Assembly: GCF_050624435.1 (NCBI RefSeq)
Contig: NC_134535.1
Span: 124,111,731 to 124,175,730, forward strand
Length of the DNA: 64,000 nucleotides
Source: Tenrec ecaudatus
Taxonomy: Eukaryota; Chordata; Mammalia; Afrosoricida; Tenrecidae
Direction: 5' to 3'
Position numbers and translations under genes: made by a program. The notes beneath the pieces are model-generated. The model was given only the letters and a program-made list of their open reading frames with translations, was not told the origin of the DNA and searched no databases. The stretch's first letter is position 1. Each line of letters begins with the position of its first letter. Below, one piece after another: positions 1-10,924 of the stretch.

Positions 1-24
1 GGGGATGACATCTTTCATACTCAG

Positions 25-196
25 TGGTTGGAAATAGCAACTCCATAGGACAGAGTAGAAATGCCCGTGTGGGTTTCTGAGAGTAGAGTGTAACTCCTCA
101 AGGGAGTAGAAAGCCTCATCTTTTTCCAGCTGAGCGGCTGGCTGGTGGTTTCAAACTGCTGATCTTGAGGTTAGCAGCCCAACAAAGCAGTTTGCA
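25..196 (-). repeat. AfroSINE
   Basis: A tRNA-derived SINE typical of Afrotheria. Contains GGAGTAGAAAGCCTCATC, GGTGGTTTCAAACTGCTGA and TTAGCAGCCCAAC. Confidence 0.85.
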
Positions 197-349
197 ATCA
201 CTAAATATATCTAAACTACTCTTTTGCATTTAGCCTTCATAACTTTATTACCTCAAAATTTAATGAATTTGCTACTATTTTATTTGAAAAGAGTATTTTT
301 CTCCTTGTGTACTAAATATATTTCGTTCAGGCTTCAAACGTGTCTTTTT

Positions 350-587
350 ATCTACTAGTCCAAGATTTGGGGTACAGTTACATGTTAGGACTAAGCAAAA
401 GGGAAGAATTTATAACCTCTGGATTTATGTGCCCAAAGCCAAAAGAGCCAAGTCCCTAGAGAGAGGCCTCGGGGTAAAAGAATGCAGCAAATTCTGAGAG
501 CCTCTATTCAGTGCTTCACTAACATCATTGTACTCTATCAATAAAGTTTCCTGCTAGCTTTTATTAAGGTCCCTCAAAAAAAAAAAA
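350..587 (+). other. A-tailed unassigned retrosequence
   Basis: AATAAAGTTTCCTGCTAGC at 540 is followed by an A12 run at 575-587, which suggests a retroposed or LTR-derived 3' end. I do not recognise the parent. Confidence 0.35.
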
Positions 588-665
588 ACTCTACAGAAGT
601 CGTTTTAACTGCTAGCCTTGTAGTTAGCAGCCCCCTGCATAACTACTGTGCCACTGCGACTCCTA
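588..665 (-). repeat. AfroSINE fragment
   Basis: The tRNA-like half only (CTTGTAGTTAGCAGCC to TGTGCCACTGCGACTCC). It directly follows an A-tail at 575-587. Confidence 0.7.
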
Positions 666-735
666 TAGGAAGGTCTCTGGGCATCACCCATTGTTTGTGC
701 CCATGAGACTGTCTGCCCGTTAAGATTTAAAGGTG

Positions 736-885
736 TCCTGGTGTTGTTATAGGGCAAGTGTTGAACAAAGTAGCCAGTGTAAATGCACCAGCCCCTCTGC
801 AGGAGAAAGATGACATCATACCATAAAGACCCCTACACAGGGTGGCTAGGAGTCAGCAGACGGCCGTAGGTTTGGGTTTGGGTAC
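736..885 (+). repeat. AfroSINE, diverged
   Basis: TGTCCTGGTGTTGTTATAGG through GGAGAAAGATGACATCA to a TAGGTTTGGGTTTGGG end. Confidence 0.6.
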
Positions 886-898
886 TAGCTTAAAAGAA

Positions 899-1098
899 CT
901 CTGGTAGTGGTAGATAAGCATTGATCTTCTAAATGCAAGTTTGGCTTTTTGAACTTGCCAGCCAACTCCATGGGAGAAAGAAAGATGAAGCTATTTGCTC
1001 CTGTAACGATTCCCAGTCTCAGAACATAAAGAACCATTCTACAATCTCCTATAGGTGGCTCTGAGTCAGAATTCACTTGATCGAAACGGGAAAAGGAG
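899..1098 (+). repeat. AfroSINE, diverged
   Basis: CTCTGGTAGTGGTAGATAAGC, CTCCATGGGAGAAAGAAAG and CAGTCTCAGAACATAAAG in consensus order. Confidence 0.7.
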
Positions 1099-1099
1099 G

Positions 1100-1268
1100 G
1101 ACCCACTACCATGGAGTCAGTTTTGACACATCTGTCCATTTCGACATATTGGTCTTCTGAGGCTGTAAGCCTTTAAGAGAATAGATAGCCTCATCTTTCT
1201 CCCTTCAACTGGCTGGTAGGTTTGAACCACTGACCTTGTGGGTCACAGGCTGACAGTGCCACCAAGCC
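1100..1268 (-). repeat. AfroSINE
   Basis: CCCACTACCATGGAGTCAG, AGCCTCATCTTTCTCCC and GAACCACTGACCTTGTGG. Head to tail with the next copy. Confidence 0.75.
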
Positions 1269-1397
1269 AAAACCAAACTCACTGCTGTTGCATCATTGAC
1301 TCATCGTTACCCACTAGGAACGAGTAGGTGGTTTTAAACTGCTGCGCTTGGGGTTAGCAGTCCAGCAAGTAACTCACTAGGCCACCACGGCTCCTTG
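1269..1397 (-). repeat. AfroSINE, internally deleted
   Basis: AACCAAACTCACTGCTG joins GTAGGTGGTTTTAAACTGC, so the middle ~70 bp is missing. It ends GCCACCACGGCTCC. Confidence 0.7.
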
Positions 1398-1399
1398 AC

Positions 1400-3395
1400 A
1401 GTGCCACCAGGTAGAGATGATTCATCCTTCAAGATTGACTAGCTTAAGGATCATGGGAAAAGTAATGGAGTCAGCATGTTAATCTAGTCTGTGTGACTCC
1501 AAAGTTCATGATTATGTAATTTCCCCCACATTGTGAATATGGTGCAAAAGACTGTTAAAATGCAGAAATGCACATCCAGGTAAGTAAAGCAGGATTGCTG
1601 CTAAGGTTCCAGTTCATACATGCATGACTTTATTCCACACAAAATGTGTTTGAACATGACTGGGCAATCAGTGGGTGGCTAATGGCTACAGACAAGTTCT
1701 CTCAGTAATATACTTGTCTCAGACTCAAGAGTGCCTTTTTAAAAAGTTGATAGTATACAGAGGAAATAATGACTGTAAAAATTAAATTAATGAAGGAAGC
1801 AGGTCATATATGGAGAAACCACAGGGTTCAGGAACAGTACCTGAAGGAAATATAAAGAACCCCAACAAGAGGACAGACATAAGGATACGACAAAATAACT
1901 CATGACATCTCTCAAGTCTATGCCTCAGTTGTTTTTCAGCACACAAACTTGCTCCTCCTGAAAGACTGAGTTCAACTGGCTTAAGAGACATGCACAGCAG
2001 GTACACTTGTGACTGCTGGGTGACCTAAAGTGATAGTTCCAGCGCTACCCCAAGATTTGAACTAAGAATAAGGAAGTTGTGTAAGTGCCCAACTAGTTAT
2101 GCTAAGTATCCCAGAAGCCCTTGCTACAGTCTCCATTTTGGATCTTCAGACTCCATCTTGGTCCAACAGTCCACATACAACCACTGAAAAAGGGGGCCAG
2201 GAAAGAACAAGTAAAACTGCATGACGGTACAAACTGCCCAAAGCAGAAACCTTGCCCTAGGAAACACATACCCAATTCTTGCGGAAGATAACGGCCCTAC
2301 AGGAACCGTTCCCTCTGTAAGCCCAGAGAGACCCTTGTTACCTATAACACCTTCCCTGTAGGTCTCTCCTGCAGGTCCCTATAAAAAAAAATGCCTGAAT
2401 GTAATTTTAACTCTCCAGTCTCTTTAGTCACACCCGTCTCGGTCTCTAAGAACAAACCAATCAAAACAGTGGGTCCCAGGGAGTTCTCCTGGGCCAATGA
2501 AATTCGAGGCACAGAGGTCAGCTCCAAGGTTGTAGCAACTGCTTTCGGGGACTCCAAAAGGGCAATGTTGATAGATTTTCTGGAAGAGCGCCAGAAATTC
2601 ATGGGGGGGGGTTGTTATGAAGAAGATTTTTAAATTGGAAAACTGCATTAGTGAGAAAAAGGCCAGGAGAGTTATACTGAGGAATGTTTCCATGATGACA
2701 GCGCGCCTGCTCTTTCTTCAAGGTTGTTCTACAGGAATTTTGTTGTGAAATCTTACCAACCATGCCCCTTCAGGCTTCTTTTCATTCCCCAAACTCAAAA
2801 ACAATTTAAAAAGGACCCAATTTGAGTCGCTGACGAATACCACAGCTGCTGTTTGGATGCGAGATAAATCAAAGAGCAAAATGATTCATTGAAGGATAGG
2901 AGAGATGCATACACCACCTTCAGACGTGCATTGGCCTACTTGGAGGGTACGTGGAGGTGCAAATAGCTTTACATTTTGATATTCGTGTTTAATGTTTCGA
3001 TGAGTCTGTGGTACTATCTACTTATCTACCACCACAGATGCACAAAGAAGCTTGGCATTTGCCGTTGTAAACCGCTGCAATGGGAGCCCAGTTTACGTGG
3101 GCTAGCCAGGGAAGTCGCTCTTGTTATCAGCCAGAAAAATACTAGAGAGACTCGTCAACAAAGAAAAGAAGACACATGTATTTGGCTTTTTCCTAAATTC
3201 TCTTTTTCTCCCAGTTTATAAACTGTAGTGGACAGAATGATGACACCACCCGCCACAGATGCCTTCATCCTCATCCCGTTCTTACATATGGCAAAAGGGA
3301 AAGTAAGACTGGAGATGGGATTAAAGTTGTTAATCACCTGACATTAAGTAAAAAGATTAGGCTAGATTATTCAGGGGAGCCCAATATGGTCACCC
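1400..3395. other. Unassigned intergenic stretch
   Basis: No gene seen. The part 2090-2640 has an LTR-like look (ACTCCATTTTGGATC-type repeats, CCTATAAAA at 2379, CCAAT at 2457 and 2492), but I found no matching ends. The short open frames have no recognisable family. Confidence 0.4.
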
Positions 3396-3397
3396 AA

Positions 3398-3570
3398 GCC
3401 AAGCCCACTACTGTCTAGTTGATTTCCTACTCATGATGAGTCTCCAGAGTGTTTCCAAGGCTATGCATCCTCAGGGAAGCCAAAAGCCTCATCTCTCTCC
3501 GTTGGAGTGACTGTGGGACTCTGGGTTAACAGCTCAACATTTACTTCAGTGTACTGCCAGGACTCCTTAA
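3398..3570 (-). repeat. AfroSINE
   Basis: AAGCCCACTACTGTCTAG, AAAAGCCTCATCTCTCTCC and CTGCCAGGACTCC. Confidence 0.7.
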
Positions 3571-3587
3571 TGTAATCACACAGAAAC

Positions 3588-4372
3588 CAAAAACCCCAAA
3601 CTCACTACCATGGAGTCAATTCTGACTCATACATAAGCAAAATGACATAAAACAAATGCACTGACTTGTATAGATTGGAACTCATAGCTGCCCTATTTAG
3701 GGTTTCTGAGGCTATAAATCTTGATGGGAACCAACAGCCTCATCTTTCTCCCATAAGGCAGGTGTGGTAGTTATATAATCGTTTGTCAATTTGAGAGGAT
3801 TAAGAGTGAAGCAGTGGAGTCTAGCCTGTTAATCAGGTCATAGCCAATGAGTTCGCTATGTGGGCATGGCCTTCCCCTGAGAATTCTGGGAAGTCCTGTA
3901 TTCCTCCTTGGAGGCAGGAGACTCTCTAACTCTGTGCTCAGTCCCTGCGAGACATTCTTGTTGACAAGCCACATGGAGACAAGCTGATGGCATCCAGAGC
4001 CTGAGAGCTGGAGAAGCCATCTGGAGACCCCTACCAGTGCTGAGATGCTTACACCACCACTGGATCCACAAGACTTCCCCCTCACTGGCCTGTGATTTTC
4101 CTGAATACCGTGTCATTGCATGTGTTCTGTGAGTCTGAAGAGGACTTTTTAGATTGGTGTTAGACATATGGGCTAATATTGGACTTATGGACTTGATCTA
4201 GACTGGGCTGGGATGTTTTCTCAGTATTCAATTGCTCTTTAATATAAAGCTCTTTCTTATACACATATGAGTGTCTATGAATTTGTTTCTCTAGTCTACC
4301 TAACACAGCAGGTAGTGGGTTTGAACTTCCAGCCTTAAACTTACCTAACAGTATCACCAAGGCTCACAACCC
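3588..4372 (-). repeat. AfroSINE split by the solo LTR
   Basis: The left part (3588-3762) and right part (4313-4372; TAGTGGGTTTGAACTTCCAGC) rejoin across the LTR at its GCAGG duplication. Confidence 0.8.
3763..4307 (+). mobile_element. Solo LTR (ERVL/MaLR-like)
   Basis: A 545-bp element beginning TGTGGTAGTTATATAATCG and ending TCTACCTAACACA. It is flanked by a perfect 5-bp duplication, GCAGG (3758-3762 and 4308-4312), and splits an AfroSINE. No internal viral coding sequence is attached. Related copies lie at 32.5, 40.5 and 48.7 kb. Confidence 0.85.
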
Positions 4373-4373
4373 A

Positions 4374-4548
4374 AACCAAATGAAACCCACTACTATCAGT
4401 CAGTTCCAACCTATAATGACCTCATATGACAGAGGAGAATGGCTCCACAGGGTTTCTGAGATGATACATTTTAATTCTCCCAATAAGTGGCTGATGGGTT
4501 TGAACTGCCTACTTTGTGGTTAGCTGCCTATTGCTTAATCCACTATGC
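4374..4548 (-). repeat. AfroSINE interrupted by the hAT element
   Basis: Runs from ACCCACTACTATCAGTCAG to GCTTAATCCACTATGC, where the hAT transposon entered. Confidence 0.8.
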
Positions 4549-5789
4549 CAGGGGTGTCAAACTCCATTAAAACACGGGCCATTTGGTACAACGGGCAAGA
4601 TTCACGTGGGCCACATCACATTTACAAATTTTGTTAAATTTATATTTTGAAGTGAGGATTCAGGAATATGGATAGGATGGTTAAAACACTATATAATTGT
4701 TTATATTTAAACATTTATTTTATTTAATGTATTTATAAAACAAAAATTATTCTTTTTTACCCAAAAGTTGCCAGCGCTTTCCTCCTACTAGTTTTCACTT
4801 ACCTCTTATGTTGTGTCCGGAAAATATAACAAAGTAACTAATAAAAAAACAGGAAATGTTGGACAGCTGACAAACGTGATGCACAAGCATAATGGCTTCC
4901 CTCTAAAATTGTTAACTAGCGCTGCCACTAGGTATGATTCATACAACCCAGAGTGCTTTTATTATTTTTTTAAAGAGTTTGGTTTATTGAACAAATTACA
5001 AAAGAGGGTTTAGTTAAAAAGACCAAAGCCATTCTCATCATCAGACTCTTCTTTCTTGGCTTCCACTTTCTTCTCCTCAGCTGGGGCAGCAGTGGTGGAG
5101 GGGGCAGGTGCTCTGGCTGGTGCAGCCCCAGCAACTGGGGCAGGGCCACCAGCCCCTACATTACAGATGAGGCTCCTGGTGTTGACCTTGGCCAGAAGGC
5201 TCCACGTTGATGCTGGTGGCCTTAATGAGGGCGTTGACCTTGTCCTCCGTGATGGTCACCTCGTCGTCATTGCAGAATGAGAGCGAGTAGATGCAGGTGA
5301 GCTCGGAGATGGAGGCCATGGTTCGGGAGTGCTGGCCTTGCAGCGGGCTGGGCGCGTTGCTAGTGGCCAGATGAAGTGAGGGGCTCACCCCAACTCGGCC
5401 TTAGCTTCCTTGGAACAACAAAGCACCTTAGCAGCAGCTGAGGACAACCAGAGTGCTCTTCTTTACCTTATCGCTATTGGGATCTGTTTACATTGGCTGA
5501 CACTGAGAATGGCAGACACATGCTTCCAAACGTCGCCGGAACTGAGTCAGCGCATTTATCCACGTCCACAGGCCCCCAGGAAAGGCACTGGGCCACATGC
5601 ATACTCGTCTTCAGTAGCTAAAGGGTTCTTGAGGGAATTGTGTGTATGATTTTGCCTCGATCTCCCCTAAGCGCTATTTTCTTCATAACAATTTTTTTCG
5701 ATTTTCATTTTATTTCCGAGCATCATGAGCCACAAAAAATTACCTCAGAGGCCGCATGTGGCCTGTGGGCCGCCAGTTTGACACCCCTG
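4549..5789. mobile_element. Non-autonomous hAT transposon with retropseudogene inside
   Basis: The terminal inverted repeats CAGGGGTGTCAAACT and AGTTTGACACCCCTG bound the element. They are flanked by near-identical 8-bp duplications, CACTATGC (4541-4548) and CACTATGG (5790-5797), the length expected of hAT. Subterminal GGGCCACATC and GGCCGCATG stretches fit hAT families of this type. It landed in the tRNA-like end of an AfroSINE. Without the RPLP1 insertion the element would be about 0.75 kb and shows no transposase. Confidence 0.85.
4961..5444 (-). pseudogene. RPLP1: RPLP1 processed pseudogene (ribosomal protein P1)
   Basis: An intronless copy of the mRNA for large-subunit acidic protein P1, on the minus strand. 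It contains 5'UTR, the start MASISELTCIYS (parent begins MASVSELACIYS), [17 protein letters not shown], an alanine/proline-rich hinge region, a degenerate [12 protein letters not shown] end and a 3'UTR with AATAAA and A-rich tail. A deletion after NVEP shifts the frame. Direct repeats of about 16 bp (CAACCCAGAGTGCTTTT at 4944 and a one-to-two-base variant at 5444) show L1-mediated insertion. It sits inside the hAT element. Confidence 0.92.
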
Positions 5790-5816
5790 CACTATGGCAT
5801 TGTAGGACCTCTGGAA

Positions 5817-5988
5817 CGGGTTCTCAACCTTCATCCTGCCGTGACCCTTCAATACAGTTCCTCATGTGATGGTGACCCCCCAAACCATAACATTATTTTC
5901 GTTGCTACTTCATCACTGTCATTTTGCTACTGTTATGAATTGGGCGTCCCTGTGAAAGGGGTCGCGACCCACAGGTTGAGAACCACTG
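5817..5988. mobile_element. SPIN-type hAT miniature element
   Basis: Ends GGTTCTCAACC and GGTTGAGAACC, with internal GGGGTCGCGACCCACAGG and TTTCGTTGCTACTTCAT, match the SPIN (Space Invaders) non-autonomous consensus as I know it. The 172-bp element is flanked by CTCTGGAA and CTCTAGAA, an 8-bp target duplication with one change. The first bases of the left terminus are eroded. It lies 27 bp from the end of the larger hAT element. Confidence 0.9.
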
Positions 5989-6195
5989 CTCTAGAAACTA
6001 GGAGCAACCAGGAAATGAATTCTCCTATAGACCTCCAAAAAGGAACCCTGCCCATTTCAGCTCAATGAGATATGTGTCAAGCTTCTCACCAACAGAGCTA
6101 TAAGAAAATTAATTTACCTTATGCCGTTTTAAACCACTAAATTTGTGATAAGTTATAACAGCAGCCATGGAAAAATAAAGCATTAACTAGCATCA

Positions 6196-6391
6196 CAAAA
6201 AGCCAAACTCACTGCCCTCAAGTTGATGATGACTCATAGTGATCCTATCGGGCAAGAGGTTTCCAAGACTGTAACTCTTTACAGGAGTAGAAAGCCTTAT
6301 CTTTCTCTTGCGGAGCTGGCATTGATTGGTTTCGAACTGCTGACCTTGAAGTTAGCATCCCAATGCATAACCGCTCTACCACCAAGGCTCC
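6196..6391 (-). repeat. AfroSINE
   Basis: A full-length copy from AGCCAAACTCACTGCCC to ACCACCAAGGCTCC. Confidence 0.88.
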
Positions 6392-6819
6392 ATTTATGCC
6401 TTCTCTGCTGCCTAAAGTCCAGCCAGATGCTAATTTCATCATACTTTGTTTGCCAGGAACTGAGAATCTTTTGTTGTCCATTCTTGAGCCAATCAATAAA
6501 TAAACTTTCAGGCATTGTTTTAAGTGGTAGTTTTTTGATTCTGCTAAAAACCAGCTAAAGTATTATTTTCAAAAAGGTAGAATCATAACTCTTAGCAGAG
6601 ATGTAAAATGAACATGTCAAAGATTTTATACAACTCATTAGCAAGGGAACCAGTGCATGTTAGAATCCCTAAAATGTATTTAGGGAGCTGAGAATTGATA
6701 GGCATTTTGATAACTATTAGGGTGAGATTGTTAGGTCAAGTACAAAGTTGATTAATGTCCAGTAGAACTATGAACTATGTATTCAGGATACTTTTATTTT
6801 ACTTCTAGTAGGAAAAAAC

Positions 6820-6927
6820 TATGTCAGGCTTCTGAGCAAATAGGCTCATCTTTCTCCCACAGAATGGCTGTGGGTTTGAACTGCCAGCCTTATAGTTAGC
6901 ACCCAACAGCACCACCAGGGCTCCTAA
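6820..6927 (-). repeat. AfroSINE fragment
   Basis: CTCATCTTTCTCCCACAG to GCACCACCAGGGCTCC. Lacks the 3' half. Confidence 0.8.
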
Positions 6928-6943
6928 TCTCTATTTCTACCAA

Positions 6944-7117
6944 ACTAAAAACCAAACTCACTGGCATCAAGTCGATGCCCGCTCATGGCAACCCTATAGG
7001 ACCTCTTTATGGGAGTAGAGAGCCCCATCTTTCTCCCACAGAATGGCTAGGAGTTTCAAACCGCTGACCTTGTAGTTAGCAGCCCAGTTCTTAATCCATT
7101 ATGCCCCCAGGGCGCCT
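6944..7117 (-). repeat. AfroSINE
   Basis: AAACTCACTGGCATCAAG, AACCCTATAGGAC and CCTTGTAGTTAGCAGCCC. Confidence 0.87.
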
Positions 7118-7461
7118 GTCCATTCCTAGGTAAAATAACCTAGTTGTGAAGAAGTCCGTGGAAGGTGCAGCCCAGAACCGAAACAGGAAGAATACTCACT
7201 TAGTAACCCCTTGTCTGTTTCCAACCTTCAGCTCATTCTCCTGACAACTCTAATTCTGACCAAGGAAACAGTTGTGGTTGCCAACTAAGGAAAAATAAAT
7301 CTTTTCGAATGTACGCTGGAAATGTGGATGGCAACTCACCAACAACTGCAGTAAACCTTCTCCTCCCTCCGTTTTCCTCCTCTTAGAAAACGGCAATTCC
7401 AGTTGCTTTGGCCAGAAACCTTGGAGTTAGCATTGACTGCTCCCTTTAGATCACATCTACC

Positions 7462-7551
7462 AGTTTATCGGGTGTTGTTGAGTCCAGACCAACTCCAGGC
7501 GACCCCCAGGGTATCAGAGTACAACTGTTCTATAGGGCTTTCAATAGCTAA
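7462..7551 (-). repeat. SINE/RTE 3' fragment
   Basis: TTGTTGAGTCCAGACC and TGTTCTATAGGGCTTTC resemble the 3' end shared by AfroSINE and RTE. Confidence 0.4.
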
Positions 7552-10500
7552 TTTTTTATTTTTAAGATAATTTTACTGGAGTCTCTTACAACTTTTATAA
7601 CAATCCATACATCAATTGTATCAAACATATTTGTACATATGTTTCCATCATTTTCTAAGTATTTGCATTCTATTTGAGCCCTTGATTTCAGCTCCTCTCT
7701 CTTTTTATCATTTTATTGGGGGCTCATACAATTCTTATCACAATCCATACATCCATCCATTATGTCAAGAACACATGTACATTTGTTGCCATCATCATTC
7801 TCAAAACATTTGCCTTCCACTTGAGCCCTTAATATCTGCTGCTTATTTTCCTCTCCCTCCCCACTCCCCCCTACCTCATGAACCCTTCATCATTCATAAA
7901 TTAATATTATTTTGTCATATATTACACTGTCCGACATCTCCCCCTGCCTTCTTCTCTGCTGTCCCTCCCCCAGAGAGGAGGCTATACATAGATTCTTGTA
8001 ATCAGTTCCCCCTTTCTAACCCACATTCTCTCCATCCTCCAGGCATCGCCACACTCACCACTGGTCCTGAAGGAGTCATCTGTCCTGGATTCCCTGTGTG
8101 TCCAGTTGCTATCTGTGCCTATGTACATTCTCTGGTCTAGCCAGATTTGTAAAGTAGAAGTGGGATCATGATAGTGGGAGTGAGGAAGCATTTAAGAACT
8201 AGAGAAAAGTTATATGTTTCATCGTTGCTACTCTGCACCATGACTGGTTCATCTCCTCCCTGATACCCTTCAGTAAGGAGTGTCCCGTTGGCTACCAATG
8301 GGCTTTGAGTCTCCACTCTGCACTCACCCATATTTTCAATTATATAATTTTTTGTTCCTTGATGCTTGATACCCGATCCCTTCAAAAGCTCGTGGTCACA
8401 CAGGCTGGTGTGTTTCTTCCATGTGGGCTTTGTTGCTTCTGAGCTAGATGGCCACTTGTTTATCTTCGAGCCTTTAAGACCCCAGGCGCTATATATTTTG
8501 ATAGCTGAGCACCATCAGCTTTCTTCACCACATTTGCTTATGCACACGTTGGTCTTCATTGATCATATCAGGGAGATGGGCACCCATTGGTATGATTTTT
8601 AGTTCTTTCATGTCTGATAACTGGTCCCTTCTGTACCTTGTGGTCAGACAGACTGGTGTGTTTCTTCCATGTGGGCTTTGATGCTTCTCAGCTAGATGGC
8701 TGCTTGTTTATCTTCAAGCCTTTAAGACCCCAGACGCTGTATCTTTTGATAGCCGGTCACCGTCAGCTTTCTTCACCACATGTGCTTATGCACACATTTT
8801 TCTTCAGCAATCGTGTCGGGAAGGTGTGCACCCTGAAATGCCAATTTATTAGAACAAAATGTTCTTGCATTGAGTAAGTGCTTGAGTGGAGGCCCAATGT
8901 CCATCTGCTGCCTTAATACTAAACCTATAAATATATGCACATAGATCTGTTTCCTCACACTCATATAAATATATTTACATATGTGCATTCCAGTCTTTGG
9001 ACCTCTATAAATACCCTTTGTCACCTAGTTCTTTCCTCTATTTCCTTTTACTTTCCTCTTGTCCCACTATCATGCTCAGCCTTCATTTGAGTTTCAGTAA
9101 TTTCTCTTGGTTACCTTGGCCTTGCTGAATCCCTTCCAGGCCTCTCACACCCTCCTTGCTACTGATTTTGGATCACTTATTGCTCCCCCGCCCCTGGTTT
9201 GGTCAACACCACCTCCTTGCCCAATCCTTCCTGTCTCCCGTGTCCTCCTGGAACCATTGGTCCCGTTGTTTTCTCCTCCAGACTATTCATCCAGTCTATC
9301 TTATCTAGATAGATCTGTAGAGATAATAATATGCACCAAAAGTCAAGTCATAGCTAGATAGGTGATGAGTGAGAGCACAGCTATGACAATAAAAAGGGAA
9401 ACCAATTACCCATAGAAGAATAAATTAATTAAAAGAAAAAAAATTTTTAAAGAAAGAAAAACCTGTAAATAGATCAAGGTCTGATTTTTTATCTCTAGGC
9501 ATGTCCTTCAGTGGGGTCCAATGGGCCCATGAGTCTGTCCTTTGTATTCCCTTGGGGGCTCCCTGCTCTGCTCCCACAGTTGCTCTGCCGCACGCTTTTA
9601 GTGGTTTGCCTCAGTGTAACAGGGTCAGTCTGAGCCAGTCCTGGCCCTGAGTCTCCAGTGTTGTCCCCCTTAGGGCCCTGGGCCATCAAGGGATGGTGTG
9701 TCTCGTAGTGAGATCAACCATATTGTCCACTCTGTCCATTGGCTGTTCACAGTGGGGATATCATCCTCCAGGCTTGATGGGCCAGGATGTGCTCCACTCT
9801 CTCTTCCTCCCCCTTCTTTGCTCCCATTTGCTCTGATCGAACATGCCCCTCTCCCCTAGCTGCAGCTTCAGTGCCGTCCTCTCAAGTAAATTCTTCTGGG
9901 GTGAAGGGCACTTGTCCACATAACTGGTATGGGGGCCGAGCCCTCAGGCCCCTCCACTGGCTCCCCACTCCTTGCCTCAGCTCCTCTTTTTACCCTCCCT
10001 GTCCCACTCCTACACTCATGACTCTTTAATAAGTTAAAGTTACTATTATTTTCATATCTTACACCAACTGCTGTCTCTCTTCCCCTGCAGTTTCTTCCCC
10101 TCTCCTCTTCCCCCCTCCCCCTACTTTCCTGGTATCACTACTTCCATTTCTATCCCTGAGGGGTTTATCTGACCTGGATTCCATGTGTCCGAGCTCTTAT
10201 CTGTACCTGTGTACATGCTCCAGCCTTGCCTGCAGTGAAAGGCAGGATTGGGGTCATGGTAGTGGGGGGTGAGGAAGCCTCAAGGAACCAGAGGAATACT
10301 GTGTGTTTGTTTCATCGGTGCTATATTTCACCAGGGTTGACTCATCCCTTCCTTGGGACTCTTCTGTGAGGGGATGTCGCATTGTCTACAGATGGGTTTT
10401 GGATCTCTGCTCTGACCTCCCTCCTTCTCAACAATATATTTATTTGTTTGGTTTTGATGCCTGCTACCTGATGCTGTTGACACCACATTATTGCACAGGC

Positions 10501-10684
10501 TGGTGTCCTTCCATGCAGGCTTGTTGCTTCTCTGCTAGATGGTCGCTTGTTTAACTTCAAGACTTTAAAACCCCAGATGCTATATCTTTTGATAGCCAGG
10601 TACCATCAGCTTTCTTCACCACAGTTGCTTGTATACCCATTTTGTCTTCAGCGATCATGCTGGGAGGGTGAGCATCACAGAATG
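7552..10684 (-). mobile_element. Older L1 3'UTR copy, interrupted by a younger copy
   Basis: The 3' end lies at 7552-7698 and the remainder at 9978-10684, in the same orientation. It contains one ~247-bp module (10470-10680). It is clearly more diverged than the copy inserted in it. It is 5'-truncated at about 10684. Confidence 0.8.
7699..9977 (-). mobile_element. Near-complete L1 3'UTR copy, nested
   Basis: A 2.28-kb copy flanked by CAGCTCCTCT at 7689-7698 and 9978-9987. It is the longest uninterrupted copy of the 3'UTR here. It carries the ~247-bp module twice (about 8363-8611 and 8612-8860). Its 5' end (about 9872-9955) aligns with the sequence lying just after ORF2 in the inverted part of the 28-kb copy. 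Confidence 0.85.
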
Positions 10685-10756
10685 AATGGCTTTTTTTTTT
10701 TTTAGAAGTACATTACTATCCCTTTCTTCTAAGACATCTCTAGGCGGACTTGAATC

Positions 10757-10918
10757 TCTAGCCTTTCTGTTGGTAACACCATTATTAAATGCTTATGCCA
10801 CCCAGGAACACCAGATCAAGCTCTCTTGTCCTTGTTGTGTTCCATCAAGTGGATTCCTGCTCATAACAACCCTATAGGACTGAGTGGAACTGCCCTGTAG
10901 AGATTACTACTGGGCTGT
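10757..10918 (-). repeat. AfroSINE, rearranged
   Basis: A tRNA-like end fragment (CTTATGCCACCCAGG) precedes AAGTGGATTCCTGCTCATAAC and AACCCTATAGGACTG. Confidence 0.5.
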
Positions 10919-10924
10919 TATCTT

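Noticed and set aside
2090-2640. LTR-like stretch with CCAAT and TATA-like boxes
   Set aside because: The box order is wrong for an LTR promoter, and no TG...CA ends or target duplication were found; left unassigned.
5056-5280. 74-codon plus-strand open frame rich in Ala/Gly
   Set aside because: Antisense shadow of the RPLP1 pseudogene's alanine-rich hinge.
7616-9689. Several open frames of 60-170 codons
   Set aside because: They recur in every L1 3'UTR copy as pyrimidine-rich translations with shifting frames; the sequence is non-coding.
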